Made by a program: the position numbers and the translations under genes. 49,576 bases of DNA from positions 74,586 through 124,161 of the forward strand of contig JAHBMJ010000687.1 in NCBI GenBank assembly GCA_018398765.1, in the 5' to 3' direction. The stretch's first letter is position 1; every line of letters starts with the position of its first letter. Under the pieces are notes generated by a model. It did not search any database. It saw nothing but the letters and a program-made list of their open reading frames with translations, and was not told the DNA's origin. Positions 1-10,816 of the stretch are shown in pieces. Origin of the DNA: Chromera velia (lineage: Eukaryota; Sar; Chromeraceae).

Positions 1-475
1 GCAAGGAGAAAAAAGAACGGAAAGTGTAGACGACAAAGGTGGTAGTGAAGGCGGCACACTACAGTGAAGCTTGGCACAGGGACAGGTTCGAAGGGTGACG
101 GAAGGAAGCGGGCATAACGTCTTCATAACACTGCGTCACAGCTACAATTGCGTCCTCACCAAGCCGCTCGGGAACACACTCACATACGTTCACTCACAAG
201 CGCACCCTTGCGCCTATCGCCGTGGTTCGTCAGACGGATGCATTCATACAGTCTGGCAAGAAAAAACCCGAATCCAAGGCAGAGGCAGATGCAGAGGAGA
301 GGTAGTAGAAGAGGTAGCTGTGTACGGGCGAGAGGAGGCAGGCGGAAGGAAGCATTGCGCACAGAGAAATCCCCAAGGGCAAGGGAGTGAAAGGGCTCTC
401 CCTCAGCCCCTCTGAAGATGACGGAAAGTAAAATTCATCACTCCAACCGAGTAGGGATCCCCTGCCCATTCTTAC

Positions 476-848
476 CATTATTCCCGCGTATGAAGGCGTC
501 TCCGTACTTGTTCACACAAACCCCATCCACGTACTCCTCTGTTTGCTCCATTGCGATGTTCATGTAGCCATCTAGCGATATCAACACTCCTGCGTGTGGG
601 TATACAGGGCAACACACAGCAAGCGCACTTGTGGGTGAGAATCTCGCACGTTCACAGGCTAGCCATTCGAGCCCCAGATTTCTTCTCCCGAAAACCTTGA
701 GTGCTTTCCACACAGCCTGCATGTGAAATCTCCGGTGCACACAGACAGACGGGGACTCACCTCTGTAGTCTGTGCCGTTGTTCAACTTCACCACAACCGG
801 CCTTCCGACGACCGCCTCAAGGAAGTCTTTGGGGCTCTTCTTCGACAT
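476..848 (-). CDS. LSM6: U6 snRNA-associated Sm-like protein LSm6 (3' exon missing)
   Basis: Sm-fold subunit of the LSm2-8 (U6 snRNP, nuclear) and LSm1-7 (mRNA decay, cytoplasmic) rings. Exon 1 (848-761) encodes the N-terminal helix and the Sm1 strands, with the motif GRPVVVKLNNGTDYRG. Exon 2 (589-476) encodes the rest of Sm1 and most of Sm2, including SLDGYMNIAMEQTEEY and the RNA-binding signature KYGDAFIRGNN. Both stretches agree closely with known LSm6 proteins. The intron (760-590) runs GTGAGT to CGCAG. A second donor, GTAAGA, follows GNN at 475, so the last strand (VLYIS in other LSm6 proteins) must lie in a further exon. I could not find it between 1 and 470, so it may be off the window. 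The first intron is 171 nt, a multiple of three, and has no in-frame stop, so an unspliced reading looks like one longer ORF. The start is the ATG at 848, giving MSKKSPKDFLE, a normal LSm6 N-terminus. Identity is firm; the 3' end is unresolved. Confidence 0.9.
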
Positions 849-1601
849 TCTTCGATCAGGCCAAAAACAAGGATCAGGGGCCAGACAGCGAGGCAGAAGC
901 GCTCGAACGGATCTCCCTGAGAAGGCCAGGGTCGAAGTCAGTGGGCCGAGCTAGTGCCCTCGGCAGTGTCCTCCCAACTGCCCGCCTGACTTTGCAGCGA
1001 CCTCGCTTGGACTTCAAGGCAAATTCCACCACGTGTGAAAGATAAAAGCGCGATTGATATTCTTCAAGAAGGACAATGCAACGAAAGCAGAAAATTGTGT
1101 CTTTACTACGTCAGTCTCGAGCTTCGTTCCACAAAGGCTGGCTTTGGCTTCTGACAAGGAATCCAAGTTGGCAGCACTGATCGAAGATCACGTTGGTGAA
1201 CTGAGGTCGCCTGAAGGAGGAGACGGCGGAGACGGAAAACGGAGTCAATTTTTGTGGCGTGCACTTGAAGCGGACGTAGATGCGCGCGTGTAGACGGACT
1301 CTCGAATCCAAAATGCATTGAGCTGCGATCTCCTTAGTACAATGTCAGCACTGGGTGGTCACACCGTCACACTGGTCCCTACAGGGTGACGACTTTTGGC
1401 TGAATGTCTTTCTGAAGTTGCGCTGTGGGCCCCTGTTTTCGTTTGGGTTCAATCAGGATGAAGCTGACCGTCTGATCGAGAGCACGGTTTGCCGTCTCCG
1501 AGACTGCAAGAGCAGAAAGCAATGCCGTGTCGTACCTGTTCCGTGTGCTCATTTGCTTTTCCTGTCTCTTTTGGTATCCTTTCGTCTTTTCGTCGTGTCA
1601 G
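849..1601. other. Intergenic region between LSm6 and the acetyltransferase
   Basis: This is the divergent spacer between the minus-strand LSm6 start and the plus-strand acetyltransferase. No ORF in it resembles a known family. The last 60 bases before 1602 are very pyrimidine-rich and end in TCAG, which looks like a 3' splice site. A 5' untranslated or short coding exon of the acetyltransferase may therefore lie between about 1000 and 1540. I could not identify its donor. Confidence 0.4.
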
Positions 1602-2297
1602 ATGGGGATGAGTCTACAGTGGAGTCGGTTTTCCGACTTGAGTGAGTTGGTGGAGTTCGTCAATTTGGCTTACAGGGGCGATTATTCGTTCTTCTTTTCC
1701 GGAAACAGAACGAGCAGGGAAGAGCTCACAGGAGGCCAATACGGGCAGAGCGAGGCCTTTTGTCTCTGTCTGGAGGATGAGTGGGTTGGGGTGTTCGTGT
1801 TAACAATTGTGAAAGAGTGGGATTCGGAAAGGGGAGAAGAGGTGACTGTAGGGTACATCAACATGCTTTGTGTCCACCCAGAGCACAGAAATGCAGGACA
1901 CGGAACCAGATTGGTAAAGAAGGCGGAGGACGAGGCCAGGGCCCGGTCGTGTGTGAAGTTGAAGGCCTGCGTGATGCCCCTTGTTCCTGCGGTCAGATAC
2001 TGGTGGACCGGCAAGCAAGGGTACAGACTGACGGGGCGGGTCTCTGCCTTCCCCGAGGAGTTACTGCCGTTTGTGAAGGAGGAGTTCCACCCACCCCCAA
2101 CTTTCCTCAAGGAAACAGAATTACAAGATGCCCAAAAGCAAAAGCAGGAGGGAAAGCAGGAGGAGAAGGAGGTACAGAAGCATGCCTCGCTTGAAAGCGG
2201 AAGGCGGATGCTGAGTGTAGAGAAGATGCCCGAGACCTTTGTGTACTTTGCAGACATTGAACGCAGTCTTTGTATCGATCGTCCTATGGCTGTGTAG
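1602..2297 (+). CDS. GNAT-family N-acetyltransferase
   Basis: Predicted acetyl-CoA-dependent N-acetyltransferase of 231 residues; the substrate is unknown. Residues about 5-25 (SDLSELVEFVNLAYRG) look like the first helix of GNAT domains. Residues about 78-112 hold strand beta4 and motif A: VGYINMLCVHPEHRNAGHGT, in which RNAGHGT matches the R/Q-x-x-G-x-G/A pyrophosphate-binding loop. A helix rich in charged residues follows. The tail from about residue 165 carries a Lys/Glu/Gln-rich insert before the final strand (METFVYF-like). The frame is open upstream to 1527, but a polypyrimidine tract ending TCAG lies immediately before the ATG at 1602. The upstream residues are therefore probably intronic, and either this ATG or a spliced upstream exon supplies the start. 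Plausible roles are a spermidine/small-molecule or protein N-terminal acetyltransferase. The family is clear, the specificity is not. Confidence 0.8.
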   Translation: MGMSLQWSRFSDLSELVEFVNLAYRGDYSFFFSGNRTSREELTGGQYGQSEAFCLCLEDEWVGVFVLTIVKEWDSERGEEVTVGYINMLCVHPEHRNAGHGTRLVKKAEDEARARSCVKLKACVMPLVPAVRYWWTGKQGYRLTGRVSAFPEELLPFVKEEFHPPPTFLKETELQDAQKQKQEGKQEEKEVQKHASLESGRRMLSVEKMPETFVYFADIERSLCIDRPMAV

Positions 2298-3181
2298 TGA
2301 AGTCCCTCCATCCATCCCTTCCTTCTTTTCTGAATTCCCTCTCGTCTTCCTCTCTCGTTTGTTTGCTGGGTGGGTAGTCAACTGATCGATGATCGCTTTC
2401 TCATTCGGACACATAAGCCAATCCAGTCAGAGAATGCAAGCTCAGCCTTTGAGCTCTTCTTAAACTTCAGTATATTTAGTACTTGCGAATTGTCAGAATT
2501 ATTAAGCGACACCTGATTTCTTTCCTTTGCGTATGCGCGATTCCCTTCCAGACTATCATGCAATGATGAGGTCCAAGCTGACATGTCATTGATGATGCAT
2601 GCCCCCCGAGCGCGCATTTTCGTCAATCCAATTCAATGCAGCCAGGGAGAGCCCTCAGTAGGGGCATACTCAATTATCTTGGCTGAATTTTCAAATGCAT
2701 CATCTTGCTCAACATTAGATTCGCTGCGGCAAAACCAGCCTTTCTGTCTGCTAGTGCTTTTCTATACTATCTGGAGAGCTTGTCTTGCCGCCTTAACATT
2801 ATGGTCTGCCTTTCTGTCTATCTCTGTGTCTGGATGAGGGTTGTTGTGCGATCGCATGCCATGAGTGTGTTGGTTCAGCAGTCATTGAGCGTGCGTGACT
2901 GGCTCTCGATCGGATGGGGCGATTGTTCTGGATGGAAATTTCTGCGTATGTGCCACTGTGCGCTTACTTGGGTAGTTTCCTCTCTGCCTGCATGCGCGTC
3001 TGTTTTTCTGCCTGACCGTCTCCCCCCCTCCCGATCTCTTCCTCTCTATGCCCCCTTCTGTGGCTTTCTTCCTGTCTGTGTATATTTCTGTGTGTTTCCG
3101 TCTTCCTGCATCGAGCTAGACTCCCTCTCTTTGAGTATGTGAGTGTGTGTGTGTTTCTCTCTCTCTGTCTGTATGTGTGTG

Positions 3182-3183
<2 letters not shown>
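2298..3183. other. Non-coding spacer downstream of the acetyltransferase
   Basis: No recognisable coding exon was found here. Composition drifts from mixed to pyrimidine-rich on the plus strand towards the microsatellite block that starts at 3184. The first part is probably the 3' untranslated region of the acetyltransferase. Confidence 0.4.
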
Positions 3184-3223
<40 letters not shown>

Positions 3224-3228
3224 CCCTC

Positions 3229-3286
<58 letters not shown>

Positions 3287-3400
3287 TTCCTTCCTTCCTT
3301 CGTTCCTTCTTTCCTTTTCTCTCCCTCTCTTTACTCTTCCGTCACTCCATGTGCGTGTGTGTGAGCGTCCGTGTGTGCCTCTCTCCAGCTCTCTCTCTCC

Positions 3401-3477
<77 letters not shown>

Positions 3478-3482
3478 CGCGC
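3184..3482. repeat. Compound microsatellite block (CT)n-(TTTC)n-(TTCC)n-(CT)n-(GT)n-(GC)n
   Basis: Direct reading shows CT dinucleotides from about 3184 to 3220, TTTC tetranucleotides from about 3230 to 3283 and TTCC to about 3300. A short unique stretch follows, then CT from 3402, GT from 3434 to 3469 and GC to about 3482. Long ORFs here are low-complexity artefacts. Alternating GT and GC can adopt Z-DNA. Confidence 0.95.
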
Positions 3483-4199
3483 GTGCGTGCGTGTGTGGAA
3501 TTCGTGTGTGCGTGTGTGCCGTGAGTGTGCGTCGCTCTCTTTTCTCTATTCTCTCTCCCCCCCCCTCTCCCCGTCTTTGCCCATCTCCCTCTCTTTGTAT
3601 CACATATCATGTGACATATGCATGTTACCTACTTAAATGATCTGACAATCTGACTATATCTGACTCACTCTATGATATATGGTATAAACGACTTCAATTT
3701 AAAATTATGGTTAATGCTAGTGTTAATCGCGGTGAATGCGTACTATCTAACTAACTAACTAACTAACTAAGTAACCAACTAACTGTCTTATACACAAAAA
3801 ACTACAAAAAACTTAAAAATATTGAAGCCTGCATTCGCCCGCATTAGTACACCCACTGTCACCCAGTGCATTGGTGATAGATTTATGAGGTTTATGAGTA
3901 TTGATAGGGGTTATGAGGTTTATGGAGTACATAGTCATAGGAAGGGTAAATGAACTATGTATGTACGGTATAGTATTAATTGTAATGCATAAATTCCCAT
4001 TCGTCATCGGTGCCGTTTAAGTTATCTGATGATGATTATACATAGTTTGATACTAGTATATGATTACTAATGAATAGTATGCAATCTGTCTGTTTGTTAC
4101 TACCTCTCGCTATACTGCAGCTACTTGCATACGTGGCATGATGGCACATGATGGTTCTGTAGATTAAAGACCGGACCCCTTCCGAAAAAAGGGGTCCAC
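3483..4199. other. AT-rich spacer with a short (CTAA)n tract
   Basis: The region is AT-rich and has no coding signal. A CTAA tetranucleotide repeat occupies about 3746-3770. I see nothing else that can be supported. Confidence 0.4.
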
Positions 4200-4470
4200 T
4201 GATCGACAATTTCGAGGCCGGGGCGGCCGCACGGTCGGGCGGCCTCGGGCCGCCCGCAAGTGTGCATGCATTGCGTACGTGATCGAATCAATCATCTCTC
4301 AATCTGACGCAAGCAAGCTTGCGAACGGCCCTGGAAAGCAAGAAAAATGAGAACTGTACGATTGATATACGCCGGCTGGCCAGTCGACCGCGCCGACCCC
4401 CCCCCGCGGGAAAAGCCGCAGAACTCGATCCCCCTCCGCGGGAAAAAAGCCCGGTATATAAGCACGGATC
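4200..4470. promoter_or_regulatory. GC-rich island with two CCGCGGGAAAA motifs and a TATA box
   Basis: GC-rich sequence at 4215-4260 is followed by CCGCGGGAAAA at 4404-4414 and again at 4436-4448. A TATATA box lies at 4455-4460. GCGGGAAA is the complement of TTTCCCGC, the consensus class bound by E2F/DP factors in other eukaryotes. The arrangement resembles a core promoter, but I see no convincing gene immediately downstream. It could equally be part of a degraded mobile element. The motifs are seen directly; the regulatory role is inferred. Confidence 0.35.
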
Positions 4471-4739
4471 TGAAACCTATGTGATGTATACATAGCGTAA
4501 ATTCAGCCTTTCGGGGCCGGGTTTTTGGCGAAAGACACTGCATTCAAACTTCTTTGCGAAAATCTTGATCGCTCCTAGTTTGGACTCTGGGACCCGTAGA
4601 TACGACTAGATTCACGTTTTAACGAAGGGTAAATCCGTTAAGCCATATCAAAGGGGCGCATTTCGCCTAATGCCGTATAGCTGTTTCGCTTACTTACGCA
4701 ACATTAGGCGCGCGCCCGAGGGATCTAGCGGCCCCCAGT

Positions 4740-5210
4740 TTGAGATGGATCCCCAGCCTGAAAAGACATAAAACAGTGCTGGCACAGAAACACAGAGTGA
4801 TTATAAAAAGAAAGGGAGGAACGGAAAGAAGAAAAGAAGAATACAAGACCATCCTGGAAGCAATGGAAGCACGAAGACAGCTGAGCGAGGGAGAAGGAGA
4901 AATCGTTGAGAGAAGAATGGAGAGAGGGCATGCACAAAGCCAAAGTGTCCTTTCATCCTGTGTCATTAGATCGATTTTTGGAGCAGTCCCTTCTGAGCAG
5001 CCCATAAACCAAAGCATGCAAAGCGCAGACAGATTGTTGTTTATTAGCGGCCTGGGAAACCAGACAGGCCACGGGGTGTGGTCTGAGCCTCAGCGATGAG
5101 GTATACCCCCCTGCTGTTTACGGGAGCGACCTCTATAAGACAAAATGGCGACAGTGCTCTAGGGCACTACTAATCTGATTCACTAATCACTAATTATTAA
5201 TCACTGGTTC
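4740..5210 (+). mobile_element. Possible diverged 3' fragment of a LINE related to the 23-31 kb element
   Basis: An open frame at 4740-5099 encodes a charged, helical peptide. Its order of motifs (EEYKTILEAME, then a basic helix, then IRSIFG) parallels the C-terminus of the large non-LTR element at 30.6 kb (KEYEDIIDNLEMTE ... FKSIFR). Both are followed by a GC-rich stretch, the string GGCGACAG and an A/T-rich tail with repeated ATCACT-like words (5170-5205 here). No catalytic domain is present. The similarity was judged by eye and is weak, so this may be coincidence. Confidence 0.3.
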
Positions 5211-5604
5211 ATGTCTTAGAGCGGATCAGATAGAGCTGAAACACTCTATAATATAGTAACTGCATATGCTTAAAGATGCAACAATTTATTGTTGCCAATA
5301 AATTTATGTCATCTTTTTTTGCTTTGGACGCTGCCTCTTTGATCAACTTTGAGGTCCTATTTCAATGGTGATCTACTGATTATATAGAAGAACACGCCCG
5401 ATCCTTGTCTGCCATGAGGTCTGCAACGGATCAATTGGCATAGGGAGAGCCATAATATCCCCTCTTCCTTTTAAAGATGTATGGAAAGAGCAAACGCTAT
5501 GCGACATTGCCTTTTTTTGTCTGCAACGAATGCCTGCACACAGCAGCAGCTGCCTTTTAACTTCGCAAACGATGCGGCGGCCCAGAGATAGGGGTCTCGC
5601 CCTT
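5211..5604. other. Spacer before the minisatellite
   Basis: Unique AT-rich sequence without a recognisable gene. Open frames that continue into the array at 5605 on the minus strand are products of the repeat. Confidence 0.4.
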
Positions 5605-8600
5605 TTCTGTCTGCCAGAATGGAGAGATGTATAGAGAGAGAGAGCGATCTCTGCCGTTCTTTGTCTGCAAAGAAGAAAGATATACAGAGAGAGGAGTATC
5701 TGCCCTTCTCTGTCTGTAAAGAAGAAAGATGTACAGAGAGAAGTGTTTCTGCCATTCTCTCTCTGCAAAGAAGAAAGATGTACAGAGATAAGGTTCCTGC
5801 CCTTCTCTACCTGCAAAGAAGAAAGATGTACAGAGAGATGTCTCTGCCCTTCTCTGTCTGCAAAAAAGAAAGATGTACAGAGAGAGGGGTCTCTGCCCTT
5901 TTTTGTCTGCAAAGAAGAAAGATGTGCAGAGAGATGGTCCTGCCCTTCTCTGTCTGCAAAGAAGAAAGATGTACAGAGAGAGGGGTCTCTGCCCTTCTCT
6001 GTCTCCAAAGAAGAAAGATGTACAGAGAGAGAGGTCTTTGGCCTTGAAGTTCTCTGTCTGTAAAGAAGAAAGATATACAGAGAGAGGGTCCTGCCCTTCT
6101 CTATCTGCAAAGAAGAAGGATGTATAGAGAGAGGTGTCTCTGCCCTTCTCTGTCTGCAAAAACGAAAGATGTACAGAGAGAAGGGTCCTGCCCTTCTCTG
6201 TCTGTAAAGAAGAAAAATGTACAGAGAGAGGGGTCCTGCCCTTTTTTGTTTGCAAAGAAGAAAGATGTACAGAGAGAGGGGTCCCTGCCATTTTCTGTCT
6301 GCAAAGAAGAAAGATATACAGAAAGAGGGGTCCTGCCCTTCTCTGTCTGCAAAGAAGAAAGATATACAGAGAGAGGGTCATACCTTCTCTGTCTGCGAAA
6401 AAGGAAGATGTACAGAGAGAGGGTCCTGCCCTTCTCTGTCTGTAAAGAAGAAGGATGTACAGAGAGAGGGTCCTACCCTTCTCTATCTGCAAAGAAGAAG
6501 GATGTACAGGGAGAGGTATCTCTGCCCTTCTCTGTCTGTAAAGAAAAAAGATGTACAGAGAGAGGAGTCCTGCCCTTCTCTGTCTGTAAAGAAGAAAAAT
6601 GTACAGAGAGAGGGGTCCTGCCCTTCTCTATCTGTAAAAAAGAAAGATGTACAAAGAGAAGGGTCCTGCCCTTCTCTGTCTGTAAAGAAGAAAGATGTAC
6701 AGAGAGAGGGGTCCTGCCCTTCTTTGTCTGTAAAGAAGAAAGATGTACAGAGAGAGGGATCTTTGACCTTCGATCTCTGTCTACAAAGAAGAAAGATATA
6801 CAGAGAGAGGTGTCTCTGCCCTTCTTTATCTGCAAAAAATGAAAAAATGCCTAGAGAGCGGGATCTCTGCCCTTCTCTGGCTGCAAAGAATGAAGGTGAG
6901 CAGAGACTCTGAGAGGGATCTTTGGCCTTCGATCTCTGTTTGTAAAGAATAAAAAGATGCACAGAAAGAGGGATTTCTGCCCTTCTCTGTCTGCAAAGAA
7001 TAAGAAGATGCAGAGAAAGAAGGGTTTCTGCCCTTTAAAGTTTGTCTGCAAAGAATAAGGATGCATAGAGAGAGGAGTTTCTGCCCTTCTCTCTCTGCAA
7101 AAAAGAGAGATGTACAGAGAGAGGGGTCCTGCCCTTCTTTGTTTGCAAAGAATAAAGATGTACAGAGAGAGGGGTCCTGTCCTTCTCTGTCTATAAAGAA
7201 TAAAGCTGCACAAAGAGAGGGGTCTCTGCCCTTTTCTGTCTGCAAAGAAGAAACATGTACAGAGAGAGGGTCATACCCTTCTCTGTCTGCAAAGAAGAAA
7301 TATGTACAGAGAGAGGGGTCTCTACCCATCTTTGTCTGCAAAGAAGAAGATGTACAGAGAGATGGGTCTCTGCCCTTCTCTGTTTCAGACTGCACAGAAG
7401 AAAGATATACAGAGAGAGGGTCCTACCCTTCTCTGTCTGTAAAGAAGAAAGATGTACAGAGAGAGGGGTCTCTGCCCTTCTCTGTCTGCAAAGAAGAAAG
7501 ATGTACAGAGAGAAGGGTCTCTGCCCTTCTCTATCTGCAAAGTACAGAAAGAGGGTCCTGCCCTTCTCTGTCTGTAAAAAAGAAAGATGTACAGAGAGAA
7601 GGGTCTTGCCCTTCTCTGTCTCCAAAGAAGAAAGATGTACAGAGAGAGGTGTTCTGCCCTTCTCTGTCTATAAAGAAGAAAGATGTACAGAGAGAGGTGT
7701 CTCTGCCCTTCTCTGTCTCCAAAGAAGAAAGATGTACAGAGAGAGGTGTTCTGCCCTTCTCTGTTTGTAAAGAAGAAAGATGTATAGAGAGAAGGGTCTC
7801 TGCCCTTCTCTGTCTGCAAAGAATGAAGATATACAGAGAGAGGGTCCTGCCCTTCTCTGTCTGCAAAGAATGAAGCTGCACAAAAAGAGGGGTCTCTGCC
7901 CTTCTCTGTCTACAAAGAAGAAATATATGTACAGAGAGAGGGGTCCTGCCCTTCTTTGTCTGTAAAGAATAAAGATGTACAGAGAGGGAGGTCCTGCCCT
8001 TCTCTGTCTGTAAAGAATGAAGCTGCACAAAGAGAGGGGTCTCTGCCCTTCTCTGTCTGCAAAGAAGAAAGATGTGCAGAGAGAGGGTCCTGCCTTTCTC
8101 TGTCTGTAAAGACGAAAGATGTATAGAGAGAGGGGTCCTGCCCTTCTCTGTCTGCAAAGAAGAAGATGGACAGAGAGAGGGGGTCTCTGCCCTTCTCTGT
8201 CTGCAAAGTACAGAGAGAGGGTCCTGCCCTTCTCTATCTACAAAGAAGAAAGATGTACAGAAAGAAGGGTCCTGCCCTTCTCTGTCTGCAAAGAAAAAAG
8301 ATGTACAGAGAGAGGTGTTCTGCTCTTCTCTGTTTGCAAAGAAGAAAGATGTACAGAGAGAGGGGTCCTGCCCTTCTCTGTCTGCAGAGAATGAAGATAT
8401 ACAGAGAGAGGGTCCTGCCGTTCTCTGTCTGTAAAGAAGAAAGATGTACAGAGAGAGGGGTCTCTTCCCTTCTCTGTCTGCAAAGAAGAAGATGTACAGA
8501 GAGATGGGTCCCTGCCCTTCTTTGTCTGCAAAGAAGGATGTACAGAGAGAGGGGTCCTGGCAGTGCCCTTCTCTGTCTGCAAAGAAGAAAGATGTACAGA

Positions 8601-10235
8601 GAGAGGGTCCTGCCCTTCTCTGTCTGCGAAGAAGAAAGATATACAGAGAGAGGGTCCTGCCCTTTTCTGTCTAAACAGAAGAAGGATATACAGAAAGAGG
8701 GGTCCTGCCCTTCTCTGTCTGCAAAGAAGAAAGATATACAGAGAGAGGGTTATGCCTTCTCTGTCTGCGAAAAAGGAAGATGTACAGAGAGAGGGTCCTG
8801 CCCTTCTTTGTCTGTAAAGAAGAAGGATATACAGAGAGAGGGGTCCTGCCCTCCTCTGTCTGTGAAGAAGAAAGATATAAAGAGAGAGGGGTCCTGCCCT
8901 TCTCTGTCTGCAAAGAAGAAAGATGTATAGGGAGAGGTTCCTGCCCTTCTCTGTCTGCAAGAAGAAAGATGTACAGAGAGAGGGTCCTGCCCTTCTCTGT
9001 CTGCAAAGAAGGATATACTGAGAGAGGGGTCAGACTCTCTGCCCTTCTCTGTCTGCAAAGAAAAAAGATGTACAGAGAGAGGGGTCTTGCCCTTCTCTGT
9101 CTGCAAAGAAGAAAGATGTACAGGGAGAGGGGTCTCTGCCCTTCTCTGTCTGCAAAAAAGAAGGATGTACAGAAAGAGGGGTCTCTGCCCTTCTTTGTCT
9201 ACAAAGAAGAAAGATGTACAGAGAGAGGGGTCTCTACCCGTCGTTTTTTGCAAAGAAAAAGATGTACAGAGAGATAGGTCTCTGCCCTTCTCTGTCTCAG
9301 ACTGCACAGAAAAAAGATGTACAGAGAGAGGGTCCTACCCTTCTCTGTCTGCAAAGAAGAAAGATGTACAGAGAGAGGGTCCTGCTCTTCTCTGCCTGCA
9401 AAGAAGAAAGATGCACAGAGAGAGGGGTCAGATTCTCTGCCCTTCTCTGTCTACAAAGAAGAAAGATATACAGAGAGAGGGGTCTCTGGCCTTCTCTGTC
9501 TACAAAGAAAAAAGATGTATGGAGAGAGGGGTCCTGCCTTTCTTTGTCTCCACAGGATGAAAAGATGCACTGAGAGAGGGGTCTCTGGCCTTCTCTGTCT
9601 GCAAAGAAAAAAGATGTATAGAGAGAAGGGTCCTGCCCTTCTTTGTCTCCACAGAATGAAAAGATGCACTGAGAGAGGGGTCTCTGCCCTTTTCTGTCTG
9701 TAAAGAATGAAGATGTACAGAGAGACGGGTCTTCTCCCTTCTTTGTCTGCAAAGAAGAAGATATACAGAGAGAGGGGTCCTGCCCTTTTCTGTCTGCCAA
9801 GAATAAAGATGTACAGAGGGAGGGTTCTCTGCCCTTCTCTGTCTGCAAAGAATAAAAAGATGCACAGAGAGAGGGGTCCTACTCTTCTCTGTCTGCAAAG
9901 AAGAAAGGCATACAGAGAGAGGGTCCTGCCCTTCTCTGTCTGTAAAGAAGGATGTACAGAGAGAGGGGTCCTGGTAGTGCCCTTCTCTGTCTGCAAAGAA
10001 TGAAGATGGACAGAGAGAGGGGTCTCTGGCCTTCTCTGTCTGCGAGGAATGGAAAGATGCACTGAGAGAAGAATCTCTGTCCTGCTCTGTCTACAAAGAG
10101 TGAAGACGTACAGAGAGAGGGATCTTTGTCATTCTTTGCTTGTTGAGAATGGAAAGATGTACAGAGAGAGAGGTTTCTGCCCTTCTCTGTCTGCAAAGAT
10201 GAAGAGAGGAATGCAAAACTGCGGCTGTATTAGTT
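5605..10235. repeat. Minisatellite array, unit about 47-49 bp, roughly 95 copies
   Basis: Near-identical units run head to tail through about 4.6 kb. A typical plus-strand unit contains GCCCTTCTCTGTCTGC, then AAAGAAGAAAGATGTACAG, then AGAGAGGGGTC. Unit length varies between 47 and 49 bp because the junction alternates between GGTCCTGCC and GGTCTCTGCC. Some units carry insertions or deletions (for example near 6760, 6900, 7030, 7545 and 9020). When 48 bp units run together, a 16-residue repeat stays open, giving ORFs of up to about 310 residues in several frames on both strands. Because the unit length is not fixed at 48, no frame stays open across the array, which argues against a repeat protein. 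TCTCTGT and ACAGAGA within each unit are inverted repeats. On the minus strand nearly every unit contains CTTTCTTCTTTGCAG, a textbook 3' splice site. The copy number is array length divided by unit length, not an exact count. Confidence 0.95.
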
Positions 10236-10816
10236 AATGTAGACGGTTAACACATTTTTTGGGGGGGGAATGCCACCTCATCTTGCCTTTTGTGGGGGCC
10301 CGTGCGGGCCCGTGTACTGAAGCCGGGCTGCCCTCTCATAGATGGGCGGGGAGCGCTTTCCCAGGATCTCCTAACGCTCTGCAGTTAGGCAGAAGACAAA
10401 GATGCACAGTAATTCACTTTCACCCCTTCTATCAAAGTACGTGGCACGGGTGGGAAATATGAGAGGTTTATAATCCTGTGGTTGACCCTCTCTGTATGAG
10501 AAATTGTGAGAGCGACTTTAAGGAACGAGACGTGAGGAGACGCGGACTTCCATGAGTTGGATCATTTTATGTCCAACATGGTCACTGACCTTTACAACGG
10601 TCTTCAACACGCCGAATCGACACTTATTGGGACCCCCCACGCCACCCTGCATATTAGCAAGGGAAGAAAAGCGAGGAAATATATAAGCTATGTTGCGAAG
10701 GGGGTACTCACCTTAAGGAGGCATCCCTCTGCCTTTGTACCGACTGGAAGGGGCTTCCCGGCCCAGTTGCTTTTACCTCTCTAGGAGGAGGCTTTTTCAA
10801 GAGGGGACTGACGAGA
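10236..10816. other. Unassigned spacer after the minisatellite
   Basis: A G-run at 10261-10268 is followed by unique sequence. An open frame at 10557-10784 has no recognisable motif. I cannot support a gene here. Confidence 0.3.

Noticed and set aside
1054-1293. Small plus-strand ORF between LSm6 and the acetyltransferase
   Set aside because: It needs a non-ATG start and has no recognisable motif. It may contain a 5' exon of the acetyltransferase but that cannot be shown.
5373-10062. Many long ORFs of repeated 16-residue units (for example CKEERCTERGVLPFSV or SLYIFLLCRQRRAGPL) on both strands
   Set aside because: They arise from a repeat near 48 bp in which all frames are poor in stops. The true unit varies from 47 to 49 bp, so no single frame is kept, and both strands are equally open.
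5605-10235. CRISPR array
   Set aside because: Units are contiguous without unique spacers and the sequence is clearly eukaryotic.
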